NCBI RefSeq assembly: GCF_007474535.1
Contig: NZ_VKNW01000010.1
Coordinates: 1 to 64,000, forward strand
DNA length: 64,000 nt
Origin: Chryseobacterium echinoideorum
GTDB lineage: Bacteria; Bacteroidota; Bacteroidia; Flavobacteriales; Weeksellaceae
Reading direction: 5' to 3'
This document shows, in pieces, positions 26,601-35,885 of this stretch. The notes under the pieces were generated by a model. The model was not told the origin of the DNA. It saw only the letters and a list, made by a program, of their open reading frames with translations, and did no database searches. Position numbers and translations under genes: made by a program. Every line of letters begins with the position of its first letter. Within the stretch, counting starts at the first letter, position 1.

Positions 26601-27053
26601 TTTATAGGCAATGACCGCATTTCCTTCCTTTACTTTATTGATAGGAACTTTAATTTTAGCATCTTCTCCTGCACCTACAATTTCTAATGCATAGTTAGCT
26701 CCCGACTTGATCAATCCGTGGCTATCTTCCCAGAGAACATCAGCCGTAACCGTTCCTGAAGGAATACTTGAATACCCAAGATATTTATAGCCAAGCCACA
26801 TTGCATAAGCTTTCTTTACCGGAATATACAGTCCGTCTTCTGATTGTGATGGATCAAATATATAGCTATTAGGAGCTTTCATCCAGTCTTTGCCAACTTT
26901 TCTTCGGGCATTGAGGATTTCCAATTCATGACCCTGATTTTCTATACTGTCTTTTTCAGATTCAGTTTTACTATTGAGTAGATTATGTGCAGAAGCATCT
27001 GCAGAATAAAGTGATAAAGCCGTTGCAATACAAAACAAGTAATGCTTTTTCAT
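23625..27053 (-). CDS. Large T9SS surface protein with two ~510-residue repeats
   Basis: This 1142-residue secreted protein has a signal peptide (1-22) and two similar halves. Copy 1 has SWHIWVTD at 159, MDRNLGA at 200, YQWGRKDPIP at 224 and FDPCPNGWRLP at 363. Copy 2 repeats these at 670, 712, about 748 and 879. The MDRNLGA / YQWGRKDP / CPxGWRxP set resembles the FISUMP-like module of Bacteroidetes and Fibrobacter surface proteins, with a C-R-C near each module end. A type A T9SS tail follows (VLFPNPVKDVLYVKA to KIIKR, about 1072-1142). The protein is probably attached to the cell surface. No enzyme motif is seen; adhesion or glycan binding is possible. Confidence 0.85.
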   Translation of the reverse strand: MKKHYLFCIATALSLYSADASAHNLLNSKTESEKDSIENQGHELEILNARRKVGKDWMKAPNSYIFDPSQSEDGLYIPVKKAYAMWLGYKYLGYSSIPSGTVTADVLWEDSHGLIKSGANYALEIVGAGEDAKIKVPINKVKEGNAVIAYKVNGEIFWSWHIWVTDNPANGSSYKSFSQVKRQKIDGTVEVIPDTEWKWMDRNLGALSNSNSADAWIKNGGLLYQWGRKDPIPPLVYKGNDFYEVSGSVGRIRHRGAKNFTNATNFDNLRRFVLLSNATLDHNIRLSVRNPLSLIYVNKDDNSGLAFYNNNPNLMINWFGRSVSLADSRLTELNLWSDNSRGRLGTDYTNDAAAAPYKDKSGFDPCPNGWRLPSMLVAHQASANYIDDIRIDFSPFGVKTNLGRNTFESNGYHIIKPNDNNVPSFMTGFKLYPNLGFDLSNVGGHNMGVFPGTGQLAVNSQGGQYTDQHQVGLWTATMTRLYDTTPAVGARILFMVPDQYQPDTPNSSNPNIKGRYWYKPLSVAKTSDANACRCIKDPLYILNNYDFPTEFISSSNSFTEGLNNPNTYQVVKSTGTTVIEIPVTKAFSAQSQLLNNPDILNPSSFNDLKVNVLWSTNTALITAINIINPSPGSASALSNSKIIVNIAPNQNGNAVITLHNGSITNPVYWSWHIWVTDTAIGTYNYTTEIPNPAAPNYINYVGKGDVLKTEFMDRNLGATDAFPIVANPLTPTAAEYAKIRASTGLQYQWGRKDPIPGFQYADTRASYNIFLGAVNSSGSVAYTMLTPAVYNNLSGNYIIPYNTYTNSANANVLATDKVNEKLAKVLTYSVRNPLVYMIPSSLAPYNSAAPNYTNGTDWLANEPNLAPDRWGRGGEKSPFDPCPEGWRIPDLTGVAITTNKDYGISPWYKKDKKVATSYSVITDYAGVRVRNTTTTTIGYMFNDPTYSVGNYPNSGSRGFRSVTANQTAAGTFNSNNYQFPGVWTAVLNSNYIGRPVNILFNAASTANQFIAFHDNNDPYFGMSCRCVKVKTNQDGFEEGPVPAIPVSPGISSVKAPNVFTEKEIETKVRENQIVLFPNPVKDVLYVKATEDKDYYYQIYNASGQLIKSGKFESKKTDVSSLVQGAYLVRINNSESIVKIIKR

Positions 27054-27302
27054 AATGTAATAATTTTGTGATTTTTAAAATTTATCAATTTCTAAAAAAA
27101 ATACCACAAGAATTATTATCAAACCAATAAAAAACATGTATTAATAAAAAATTACTTGCAATAAATTTTTATAGGAATAAATTTAATTTCGATTTGGTCA
27201 ATACAAAACTACAACATTGTCGGAAAAAATATAATAGGACAAAGCAAATCTTTATTAAGATTTAATAAAAATTACTCGACATTAAAAGAAGAGCAAAATG
27301 CG

Positions 27303-28442
27303 TTATGGAAGCACATGGTTCTTATACATTTCAACAGTGAATCTACCCTTAAGAATATTTTTAAAGCTGGCAAAAACAATAAAGTTAAATATAAATAAAA
27401 CAATTAAAAATGTGTGAATAAGCCTCTTTGTGCCATATGAAACCACATACATAGCGTTAGGAATAATTATATAGGAAAACCCGATAAAGGCACCGGCAAG
27501 TCTGGATGAGAAAATAGGATTGTTTCTGAATATAAAGTAAAAGCATATTCCTATAACCGCATAATTTCTATGATATTCATAATAAGGATACTTTTCTTTC
27601 ATCGGAGTATCAAAATAAAACAAAAAGAATGTAAGAATTGTCATCATTCCTTCAGGTATACCAAATCCTCCATTGAGACGTTCTACTGATTCATCTATAT
27701 AGCCATTAAAGCCTTCTACAATCATTGCATCTCCTGCCACGGAATCCATAAAACTTCCAAATACACGATAAACCTCAAAAGGTGAAGCAAAAATAGATGC
27801 AATAATAAAAACAAGCATCCAAAATTTATTGATCGGAATTCTTGCTACCCAATACATAGGAAGAAAAATATAGCAGACATTGTGAATTCCTGCTCCCAGA
27901 TAAATACATAAAAGATACATCAGCAGATTTTCCTGCTTAATATATTTTATAGCATAGTAAACAACAAAAGATCCCAAACATTGTCTAATCTGACCACTTT
28001 CACCAATAAAAAAACCTGGAATAAACATGAAAAGGATAAACGTAAAAGGATAAAATGTATTATCATCAATGTACTCTACTTTTAATATGATTGTTATTGT
28101 TGCAATAACCAGAGTCAGCATATAAAAAGGAGCATCAAAAATATTAAGCAATATTTTATTAATAAGAACAAACAGCCACTCAAGTTCTACCGGTTGTGGT
28201 CCTTCAAGATACAAAGCCTTGAAAATAATACTGATATAAAGCTTAGTATCGGAATAATTATAAATACCTACATAACTACCATAATCAGGACCTACATTAT
28301 CCCTAAGCCCGGCAAGAATAATAAGATATCCACCTAAAAACCAAAGCCATTTTTTCTCAACTCGTCTTCCATAAACTTCCTGAAAACTGAAGAATATCAT
28401 AATGACAATCGCAATGATGTAATATGGATGTAATAAATTCAT
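27303..28442 (-). CDS. EpsG-family polysaccharide polymerase-like membrane protein
   Basis: This 379-residue protein has about ten membrane segments. It carries the EpsG hallmark after the second segment: LAGLRDNVGPDYGSYVGIYN (about 42-61), with the Arg, Gly-Pro-Asp-Tyr and Tyr of the family, and GIHNVCYIFLP later on. EpsG proteins are thought to polymerise repeat units of exopolysaccharide. Its start overlaps the stop of the upstream membrane gene by 4 bases, so they are translationally coupled. It lies 10 kb from the Wza/Wzc block and could serve the same glycan or a separate one. Confidence 0.8.
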   Translation of the reverse strand: MNLLHPYYIIAIVIMIFFSFQEVYGRRVEKKWLWFLGGYLIILAGLRDNVGPDYGSYVGIYNYSDTKLYISIIFKALYLEGPQPVELEWLFVLINKILLNIFDAPFYMLTLVIATITIILKVEYIDDNTFYPFTFILFMFIPGFFIGESGQIRQCLGSFVVYYAIKYIKQENLLMYLLCIYLGAGIHNVCYIFLPMYWVARIPINKFWMLVFIIASIFASPFEVYRVFGSFMDSVAGDAMIVEGFNGYIDESVERLNGGFGIPEGMMTILTFFLFYFDTPMKEKYPYYEYHRNYAVIGICFYFIFRNNPIFSSRLAGAFIGFSYIIIPNAMYVVSYGTKRLIHTFLIVLFIFNFIVFASFKNILKGRFTVEMYKNHVLP

Positions 28443-29434
28443 TTAGGTTGTACGAAGATTTTAAGTTGATGAGAAGCAATTATCAATGCAGTCAGAATCA
28501 AAGGCAAAAACAATCGGCTTTCCCAGAAAAGTCCGACAAAAGTAATCATAAGCAGATAAGGCATTGAGAAAAATAAATATTTTTTCATTATGATTTTATG
28601 CTCAGAGTTTCCCAATTGAAGCATAAAATAATATCCTAAAATCCCAAACATTAATCCCGCCAGATTAAAAGGACTCGTAAAATTATTCTTTATATAAATT
28701 CCTTCAAAAAAAGAAGCCTCCTGAGGAATCATCATCTTCAATGCAAAATATGGCAGTACAAATGAAATGATCAGAAAAACAGTTTCTTTTAAAATTCGAG
28801 TCTGCCTCAGATTCTTTAAATCTAAAAACATAGCCGCAAAAAATGCAATATTAAGGCATGATGTTTCTCTTACAAAGGTTGATACCAAAATAGTTGTACA
28901 AAGCAGTATTAAATCAGCTGTTCTTTGATGGCGGTAATAACGCAAAGTAAACAAAATCCCAAGAAGATAAAAAAACACGGCAATCAAATCACAATTAGTA
29001 GGAACATACTGCACAATAACGATAAAGAAAATGGCAAGCAAATGAAAAATCCGATTCACCTTTCCCTTAAACAGATCTGATGGATGATAGTTTAGAATCT
29101 TATTTAAAATAATTGAAGAAAGAACGAAAAAGAAAGCGTTGATCAAAAAAATACTGTGATAGAAAACAGTTCCGTTTTTTAGAATAAAACTTTCCTGTGA
29201 TACAAAATAATTTTTTATTAAATAATTTACGCCTTCAAAAACTTCAACCATCACAAAATTCGGGATAACACGGTAGGCATAAACAGAGGAAAACATAAAG
29301 TCTGGAGCTTCCTTCATTATTTTTAAGCCCACATAAGTAGATTCAAAGCCGTAATACGACATGAAAAACAGCAGAAATGGGAAAATTACTACAAACAGAA
29401 ATCCGGAAAATTTTTCATCAATCGTTTTCAACAT
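28439..29434 (-). CDS. Polytopic membrane protein of unknown function
   Basis: This 331-residue protein has about eight to nine membrane segments. An extracytoplasmic loop after segment 1 has VYAYRVIPNFVMVEVFEG, and VRETSCLNIAFFAAMFLDL occurs mid-protein. This layout (loop with Y-R-x-x-P, later R-E) is seen in glycan-associated integral membrane proteins, but I cannot name the family. It is coupled to the EpsG-like gene by a 4-base overlap and probably takes part in the same surface-glycan step. A minus-strand TACTTTTG box at 29504-29497 lies about 60 bases upstream. Confidence 0.65.
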   Translation of the reverse strand: MLKTIDEKFSGFLFVVIFPFLLFFMSYYGFESTYVGLKIMKEAPDFMFSSVYAYRVIPNFVMVEVFEGVNYLIKNYFVSQESFILKNGTVFYHSIFLINAFFFVLSSIILNKILNYHPSDLFKGKVNRIFHLLAIFFIVIVQYVPTNCDLIAVFFYLLGILFTLRYYRHQRTADLILLCTTILVSTFVRETSCLNIAFFAAMFLDLKNLRQTRILKETVFLIISFVLPYFALKMMIPQEASFFEGIYIKNNFTSPFNLAGLMFGILGYYFMLQLGNSEHKIIMKKYLFFSMPYLLMITFVGLFWESRLFLPLILTALIIASHQLKIFVQPK

Positions 29435-29590
29435 ACGATCAGCATCTTTTTAAGATGAATTTGTTTTTTTATTTACTGTCAAAAAGGGAACTTCTGCAAA
29501 AGTATAAGTTTTTTTCTTTTTATAATGAATATTTTACTGATTTTCAGTTAAAACTTCCTCACATATAGTTTAATCTAACTCTTAAAAAAT

Positions 29591-29598
29591 TAAATTTG
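29591..29598 (+). promoter_or_regulatory. -7 promoter box of the flexirubin-type cluster
   Basis: TAAATTTG fits TANNTTTG and ends 20 bases before the ATG of the MMPL-PlsC gene. The expected -33 site holds only a TTTA, so this is a candidate. Confidence 0.45.
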
Positions 29599-29618
29599 CA
29601 ACTTGATTTTCCCAGACA

Positions 29619-32600
29619 ATGCATTGCATTTTCATTTATTTATATTATTTGATTTCCAAAAACCGTCTCCTGTACGCAGTTTTAACACTGGGACTTCTTT
29701 TCGTTTGCGGACTTTTCGCTTCAAAAATAAATTTCGAAGAAGACATCAGCCAGATTATTCCCAAAAACGAAAAATCTGATCTCACGGCAAAAGTTCTCAA
29801 ACAGCTCAACTTTTCAGACAAAATTGTTGTTATTATTGAAAACAAATCAAAAAACAACGATTTCCGGCTTTCGGAAACTGCAGATACGTTTTTAAATAAA
29901 ATTAAACCCCTGCAAAATTACATTGATGCGATTGAAGGAAAAGTTGATGAAAACCAGATTTCTGAAACATTTGATTTCCTTAATCAAAATCTGCCACTTT
30001 TTTTAGACCCAAAAGATTATATCGAAATTGAGCGTAAACTCAATAAAGACAGTATTGCAAAACAAGTAGAAAGCAATTATATTTCTTTGGTTTCTCCTAC
30101 AAGTTTAGTGACCAAAGAGTTTATCAAAAAAGATCCTTTGGCAATTACTTTTTTAGGCTTAAAAAAACTCAATACACTCAATATCAGCAAAGATTTTAAA
30201 CTTGAAGATAATTACATTGTTTCTAAAGACGGGAAAAACCTTCTGCTTTTTATCAATCCTAAAAACAAAGGCAGCGAAACCAAAAACAACGAATTTTTTG
30301 TTGATGAACTGAATAAAATTAAAGAAACCCTCAATCAGAATTTCAAAGGAAAAACCGAAATCAGTTATTTCGGTTCGCCAGTGATAGCGGTTGCTAATGC
30401 ACAGCAAATTAAAAAAGACATTCAGAATACGGTCATTATTTCGATGACGGTACTTTTGATTTTGCTAATGTATTATTTCAGAAACTTTTTTACGCCTCTG
30501 ATTGTATTTTTACCCACTGTTGTTTCCGTTTTTGTATCGCTGATGATTCTTTATTTTATAAAAGATAAAATTTCTGCCATTTCACTGGGAATCGGTGCTA
30601 TTCTGATCGGAATCACCATTGATTACGCACTGCACATTCTCACCCATTACAAGCACAACAACAATATTGAGGAACTGTATAAAGAGATTACACAACCTGT
30701 TATTTTAAGCAGTATTACAACAGCGGTTTCTTTTTTATGTCTTGTTTTTGTAAAATCAGAAGCACTCAGAGATCTTGGGCTTTTTGCAGCAATGACGGTC
30801 TTTATTTCTTCAATTGCTGCACTTCTCATTGTTCCGCAGCTTTATCATCCAAAAACTGAAAGTCAAAATTCTAAAACTAATTTTATTGACGTTATCGGAA
30901 ACTATCCGTACGAAAAAAACAAGACGCTTGTTATCGTTTGTACAATGATCATTATTGCCTGTCTTTTTGGTTTCAGACATGTTGGCTTCAACAAAAACAT
31001 TGGAGACTTAAATTATATTCCGAACGACTTAAAAATCAGTGAAGCTAAAATTCAGAAACTTTCAGACATCACTTCCAAATCTGTTTATACCATTTCTTAT
31101 GGGAATTCTGAGCAGGAAGCTTTGGAGCAAAATTCAAAACTTTCCCGGTTCTTAGAAAAAGAAAAAAAAGCCGGTAAAATACTGAACTATACCTCCATCG
31201 GAAATATTGTTTTATCTGAAAAAACTCAACGTGAAAAAATAGAACAATGGAACCGATTCTGGAACTCAAAACGCAAGACAGAAACCATCAATCAATTGGT
31301 TACAAACGGAAATATTTTTGGATTTAATTCTTCTGCATTCACTCAGTTTAATGAAACTTTAAGCAAAGATTATTCTATTTTAACACTTCAGGATTATTCC
31401 AAAATAAAAGCAGTACAGATTAAAGAATTTCTCAGCAGTGAAAATGGCTTTTACACCATATCCAATATTGTAAAAGTAAATGAAAACAAAAGAGATGCTT
31501 TTATACAGGATGTTAAAAATAATCAAAACGCTTTAGCAATTGACCGGCAGCAAATGAACGAAAACTTTTTGGGGTTACTGAAAGACGATTTTAATACGCT
31601 GATCAATTATTCTCTTCTTGCTATTGTTCTTACCATCATTCTTTTCTTCAGAAACTTTGAGCTTTCCCTTCTCACGATGTTTCCTATTGTTTTGACAGGA
31701 ATTGTTACAGCAGGACTTCTTTATTTTTCAGGGCTTGAACTTAATATTTTCAGCACAGTAGTCTGCACTTTAGTTTTTGGTGTGGGAGACGATTTCAGCA
31801 TTTTTCTTACAAAGGCAATGCAAAAAGAGCATACAACTGGCAAAAACGAGCTTCCCACATATAGAATTTCAATTATTCTGGCGGTTTTTACAACGGTTTT
31901 ATCCATCGGATCATTGATTTTTGCGAAGCATCCTGCATTGCATTCACTGGCTTTGGTTGCCTTAATCGGAATGTTTTCCGTAATTGTTATCACCTCCACT
32001 TTATATCCTTTCTGGTTTAGGTTTTTAATTATTAACCGTACAAAAAAAGGACTCTCCCCTATTACACTAAGACTTTTTTTACATTCTGTTGCATCGTTTT
32101 TATATTACGGATTATTCGGTTTTATTATTTCGGTTTTCGGAAGTTTTTTTGCTAAAAACTCCAAAGGAAAATCTTTATACATCATTAAATTGCTCGTTGC
32201 AAAATTTTTGGGATCTGTTTTGTACACTAATTTTTTTGTAAAGAAAAAAATCATCAGAAATCCGGAAGAAGATTTCAGCAGACCCGCTGTGATTATTGCC
32301 AATCACACTTCGTTTCTGGATACTTTAGCAGTAGCTTTGGTTACGCCTAAAATTGTTTTTTTGGTGAATGACTGGGTGTACAATTCTCCAGTTTTCGGAA
32401 AAATGGTAAGAGCTTTAGGCTTCTATCCTGTTTCTCAAGGAATTGAGAACGGACTGGAAAAACTTCGGGAAAAAGCAGAGCAGGGATATTCTCTCATCGT
32501 ATTTCCTGAAGCAGAAAGATCGTATGATAACGATGTAAAACGTTTCCATAAAGGCGCATTTTACCTTGCCGAACAGCTGCAGCTTGATATTTTACCACTC

Positions 32601-33275
32601 TACATCCACGGAAACTCGGAAGTTTTGCCGAAAGGAGATTTTATTATTTATAATGGGAAAATTACAGTAAAAGTTGGAGAAAGAATTTCTCTTCACAACG
32701 AATCTTTTGGAAAAAATTATTCGGAAAGAACAAAAAAAATCAATGCCTATTTCCGTGAAGAGTTTTCGAAACTCAGAAACGAGCTTGAAGATGAGAATTA
32801 TTTTAAAGACAAACTATTTTTAACCTATTTATATAAAGAAAAGGAAGTAGTAAAGGCAGTGAAAGAAGATTTTAACCAAAATAAATCTGTTTATTTTGAG
32901 CTTAATCAACTGATTCCGAAAGATGCCGTTATTTTCCATGTGGCAGATGATTTTGGGCAGAAAGACATCATTCTTTCACTTCAGCAGGCAAAAAGAAAAG
33001 TTTTTTCCTGGATTCGCAATGAAGAAAAAAGAAAAATTGCCGCAAACAACTATTTTGTTAAAAAAAGACATCTTTTCTACATTAAAAACCCTTCTGAAAT
33101 ATTAAAAAAACCTGATGTTCTTTTAGTTTCAGACTCATCTTTTGATTTTGATGAAATTAATGACAATTATCCTCTTATCATTTTATTCAACATTAAAAAT
33201 AAAAATTTTGAAAATTTAAACTATACCAAAGAATATGGCTCTGAATTTGTTAGCATTTTCCGCGTGAAAAAATAA
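29619..33275 (+). CDS. RND/MMPL exporter fused to PlsC acyltransferase and a C-terminal domain
   Basis: This 1218-residue fusion begins with two RND/MMPL halves (about 1-810): membrane segment 1 at about 15-35, a periplasmic loop, five grouped segments (LGIGAILIGITIDYALHI), a second loop, and five more (GVGDDFSIFLT). A lysophospholipid-type acyltransferase domain follows (about 870-1040), with NHTSFLD at 895-901 and FPEAERS at 962-968. The last ~160 residues (DAVIFHVADDFGQKDIILSL...EEKRKIAANN) look like a worn Rossmann methyltransferase-like domain. It opens the flexirubin-type cluster. It probably moves the pigment or its precursor and acylates it at the membrane; this is an inference from family and context. 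Confidence 0.88.
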   Translation: MHCIFIYLYYLISKNRLLYAVLTLGLLFVCGLFASKINFEEDISQIIPKNEKSDLTAKVLKQLNFSDKIVVIIENKSKNNDFRLSETADTFLNKIKPLQNYIDAIEGKVDENQISETFDFLNQNLPLFLDPKDYIEIERKLNKDSIAKQVESNYISLVSPTSLVTKEFIKKDPLAITFLGLKKLNTLNISKDFKLEDNYIVSKDGKNLLLFINPKNKGSETKNNEFFVDELNKIKETLNQNFKGKTEISYFGSPVIAVANAQQIKKDIQNTVIISMTVLLILLMYYFRNFFTPLIVFLPTVVSVFVSLMILYFIKDKISAISLGIGAILIGITIDYALHILTHYKHNNNIEELYKEITQPVILSSITTAVSFLCLVFVKSEALRDLGLFAAMTVFISSIAALLIVPQLYHPKTESQNSKTNFIDVIGNYPYEKNKTLVIVCTMIIIACLFGFRHVGFNKNIGDLNYIPNDLKISEAKIQKLSDITSKSVYTISYGNSEQEALEQNSKLSRFLEKEKKAGKILNYTSIGNIVLSEKTQREKIEQWNRFWNSKRKTETINQLVTNGNIFGFNSSAFTQFNETLSKDYSILTLQDYSKIKAVQIKEFLSSENGFYTISNIVKVNENKRDAFIQDVKNNQNALAIDRQQMNENFLGLLKDDFNTLINYSLLAIVLTIILFFRNFELSLLTMFPIVLTGIVTAGLLYFSGLELNIFSTVVCTLVFGVGDDFSIFLTKAMQKEHTTGKNELPTYRISIILAVFTTVLSIGSLIFAKHPALHSLALVALIGMFSVIVITSTLYPFWFRFLIINRTKKGLSPITLRLFLHSVASFLYYGLFGFIISVFGSFFAKNSKGKSLYIIKLLVAKFLGSVLYTNFFVKKKIIRNPEEDFSRPAVIIANHTSFLDTLAVALVTPKIVFLVNDWVYNSPVFGKMVRALGFYPVSQGIENGLEKLREKAEQGYSLIVFPEAERSYDNDVKRFHKGAFYLAEQLQLDILPLYIHGNSEVLPKGDFIIYNGKITVKVGERISLHNESFGKNYSERTKKINAYFREEFSKLRNELEDENYFKDKLFLTYLYKEKEVVKAVKEDFNQNKSVYFELNQLIPKDAVIFHVADDFGQKDIILSLQQAKRKVFSWIRNEEKRKIAANNYFVKKRHLFYIKNPSEILKKPDVLLVSDSSFDFDEINDNYPLIILFNIKNKNFENLNYTKEYGSEFVSIFRVKK

Positions 33276-33287
33276 ATTTGAAAATCT

Positions 33288-33295
33288 TATTTTTG
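33288..33295 (+). promoter_or_regulatory. -7 promoter box before darA
   Basis: TATTTTTG fits TANNTTTG and ends 19 bases before the darA ATG, in the 39-base gap after the MMPL gene. There is no -33 box at the usual distance. Confidence 0.35.
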
Positions 33296-33314
33296 TAATT
33301 ATTAAAATATTTTA

Positions 33315-34229
33315 ATGCAAAAGAACATACTTGTCATCTATTATACACAAACCGGTCAGCTGGAAGATATTGTAAAGAATATTGCCCGTCCTTTTGAAGA
33401 AAAAAAAGACGAATATAAGGTAACGTACTATTCTATCCGGCTTAAAAAAGATTTTCCTTTTCCGTGGCCAAGTGATGTTTTTTTCAACACATTTCCTGAG
33501 TCTTACCTGCAGATCCCGAGCGAAATTCTTCCTCCTCCGCAGGAAGTACTCCATACAAAATTTGATCTGATTCTTTTTGGGTATCAGGTTTGGTATCTTA
33601 CTCCTTCCATTCCGACGATTTCTTTTCTGAAAAGCGGTTTTGCTGAAAATATTATGAAAGACGTTCCCGTAATAACCATTTCCGGAACCAGAAATATGTG
33701 GATGCTTTCTCAGGAAAAACTAAAAGTTCATCTGAAAACCCTGAATGCAAAACTGGTAGGAAATATCGCTTTGGTGGACAGACATGATAACTATACCAGT
33801 GTTCTGACAATCCTGCGATGGATGACTACCGGAAAAAAAGAAAAATCAGGAATGCTTCCTGCTGCAGGAGTTTCTGATGAAGAAATACAAGGCTCTGTAA
33901 AATATGGAAGAATCATTGAAAGGCATTTCAAAAATAAGTTTGCAGATTTACAGCCCGAACTTGTAAAAAACGGAGCTGTGGAAATACGTCCTTTTTTGGT
34001 AAGAGTAGAAAAAGTAGGAAATAAAATCTTTACAGTGTGGTCTCATCTTATTATGAAGAAAAAAGAAAAACGCTCTTTGCTGATTAAATTCTTTAAGGTA
34101 TATTTGATGGCAGCGATTTGGATTATCTCTCCGATCGTTCTTATATTTCACATACTTCTCGCTCCTGTCTTGTGGAGAAAGAGACAAAAACAAAAAGAAT
34201 ATTTACAAGGTATAAATTTAAAACAATAA
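33315..34229 (+). CDS. darA: DarA-type dialkylresorcinol biosynthesis protein
   Basis: This 304-residue protein starts with a flavodoxin/NAD(P)H-dehydrogenase-like strand and loop (ILVIYYTQTGQLEDIV, 5-20). A conserved middle region includes LPWPS-like FPWPSDVFFNTFPESYL, and a hydrophobic basic C-terminus (about 265-290) may sit on the membrane. Its place directly before darB (1-base gap) fits DarA of the dialkylresorcinol/flexirubin pathway. DarA is described as acting with the ketosynthase DarB to aromatise the cyclohexanedione intermediate. The flavin motif is visible; the rest of the call relies on family memory and context. Confidence 0.82.
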   Translation: MQKNILVIYYTQTGQLEDIVKNIARPFEEKKDEYKVTYYSIRLKKDFPFPWPSDVFFNTFPESYLQIPSEILPPPQEVLHTKFDLILFGYQVWYLTPSIPTISFLKSGFAENIMKDVPVITISGTRNMWMLSQEKLKVHLKTLNAKLVGNIALVDRHDNYTSVLTILRWMTTGKKEKSGMLPAAGVSDEEIQGSVKYGRIIERHFKNKFADLQPELVKNGAVEIRPFLVRVEKVGNKIFTVWSHLIMKKKEKRSLLIKFFKVYLMAAIWIISPIVLIFHILLAPVLWRKRQKQKEYLQGINLKQ

Positions 34230-34230
34230 A

Positions 34231-35370
34231 ATGAACGAAGTATTTATAACCAAGGCATCTACATACTTGCCAAATGAGCCGATTTCAAATGATGAAATGG
34301 AAAGCTATCTTGGCCTGGTCAATAATACACCTTCTAAAGCACGTGCTTTAATTCTTAGAAATAATAAGATTACTACGAGATACTACGCTTTAGATAAAAA
34401 CGGAAAACCTACACATACCAATGCACAAATTACTGCAAAAGCTGTGGAAGGTCTTTTTGATGAGCATTTCAAAAAAGAAGATATGGAACTTCTTTCTTGC
34501 GGAACCACTTCTGCAGATCAAATCCAGCCTTCTCACGCATCCATGGTGCACGGTGAGCTAAACATTGGAAAATCAGTAGAAATCAATACTTCGACAGGAT
34601 TATGTAATTCCGGGATGAATGCTTTCAACTATGCTTTTCTGAATGTAAAAGCCGGGGTGAAAAACAACGCAATCTGTGTAGGTTCCGAAAGGTTTTCTGC
34701 ATGGATGACTGCCGACAAATTCAACCATGAGGCGGAAAATCTAAAACTTTTAGAAGAAAAACCAATTGTCGCTTTCAAAAGAGAGTTTTTGAGATGGATG
34801 CTTTCTGACGGAGCAGGTGCTTTTTTGCTTGAAAATAAGCCAAGAGAAAACAGCACTTCTTTAAGAGTAGAATGGATTGATTTTTACTCCTACGCTCATC
34901 AGATTGAAGCTTGTATGTATTCCGGTTGTGAAAAACAGGAAGACGGAAGTTTAAAATCATGGGCAGAATATCCTGCAGAAGAATGGCTTAACCAGTCTAT
35001 TTTTGCATTAAAACAAGATACAAAACTTTTAGACCAGTATATTTTGGTAAAAGGGGCAGAAAGTTTAAGGGCCTCTTTTGATAAGCATGAGCTTGACCCT
35101 GATTCTATTGATCATGTATTGGCTCATATTTCTTCCGGTTACTTCAAAGAAGGACTGAAAGAGGAATTTGCCAATGTTGGTCTTGATTTTCCTTGGGAAA
35201 AATGGTTTTATAACCTTTCTGAAGTAGGAAATATAGGTGCAGGTTCTATTTTTATTGCGCTGGAACAACTGATGAATTCAGGCAAGCTTAAAAAGGGCGA
35301 AAAAGTGCTGCTTTGCATTCCTGAAAGCGGAAGATTTGCCTATTCATGCTCTTTATTAACAGTTGTTTAA
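34231..35370 (+). CDS. darB: DarB-type ketosynthase (KAS III-like)
   Basis: This 379-residue thiolase-fold enzyme is of the KAS III type. Cys125 lies in INTSTGLCNSGMNAF, the usual catalytic position, His is in DHVLAHISSG, and NLSEVGNIGAGSIF supplies the Asn. In dialkylresorcinol biosynthesis DarB joins two acyl chains by Michael addition and Claisen condensation to form the ring. It follows darA by 1 base, and its TAA stop overlaps the next ATG (TAATG), so translation is coupled to the dehydratase gene. Confidence 0.9.
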   Translation: MNEVFITKASTYLPNEPISNDEMESYLGLVNNTPSKARALILRNNKITTRYYALDKNGKPTHTNAQITAKAVEGLFDEHFKKEDMELLSCGTTSADQIQPSHASMVHGELNIGKSVEINTSTGLCNSGMNAFNYAFLNVKAGVKNNAICVGSERFSAWMTADKFNHEAENLKLLEEKPIVAFKREFLRWMLSDGAGAFLLENKPRENSTSLRVEWIDFYSYAHQIEACMYSGCEKQEDGSLKSWAEYPAEEWLNQSIFALKQDTKLLDQYILVKGAESLRASFDKHELDPDSIDHVLAHISSGYFKEGLKEEFANVGLDFPWEKWFYNLSEVGNIGAGSIFIALEQLMNSGKLKKGEKVLLCIPESGRFAYSCSLLTVV

Positions 35371-35801
35371 TGATAACCCAGCTGCCTTCATCCGATAAAA
35401 ATTTTGTGGAAAGTCTTATTCCTCAGAAATTTCCTTTTGTAATGGTGAGCGGAATTACAGAATATTCTGAAAATCATTTGGTTTCAGGTTTTACAATTCA
35501 AGAAAACAACATTTTTGTAAATAACGGCGTTTTTCAGGCTTCAGGATTAATCGAACATCAGGCTCAAAGCGTTGCGCTTCACACCGGATACCAGTTTTAC
35601 CTTTTGGGAAAAGATGCACCAACTGGTTACATTGGTGCTATCAAATCTTTTGAAGCAGAAGACTTACCTAAAGTGGGCGATCTTCTGAAAACAGAAGTGC
35701 ATATTCTCAACGAAATGCTTGGGGTAACTTTGGTAGAAATTACAACCAAAATCAACGGCAAAATGATCGCAAAATCGCAGATGAAAACAGTAGTAAAATA
35801 A
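35370..35801 (+). CDS. Hotdog 3-hydroxyacyl-ACP dehydratase-like protein
   Basis: This small hotdog-fold protein is FabZ/FabA-like: PQKFPFVMVSGI near the N-terminus, EHQAQSVALHTG where FabZ has its EaxAQ helix, then YIGAIKSFEAEDLPKVGD. I place the start at 35370, where ATG overlaps the darB stop by one base (143 residues); an in-frame ATG at 35346 would lengthen it by eight residues into darB. It probably dehydrates 3-hydroxyacyl intermediates of the polyene chain. Catalytic residues are less canonical than in true FabZ. Confidence 0.8.
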   Translation: MITQLPSSDKNFVESLIPQKFPFVMVSGITEYSENHLVSGFTIQENNIFVNNGVFQASGLIEHQAQSVALHTGYQFYLLGKDAPTGYIGAIKSFEAEDLPKVGDLLKTEVHILNEMLGVTLVEITTKINGKMIAKSQMKTVVK

Positions 35802-35885
35802 AGGAGAAAAGATTTAAATTGATGATACTGCAAAGAAATTAACCAATGGGTTGCATAATCAGCTTTTTATTAAGTCACAATAAAT

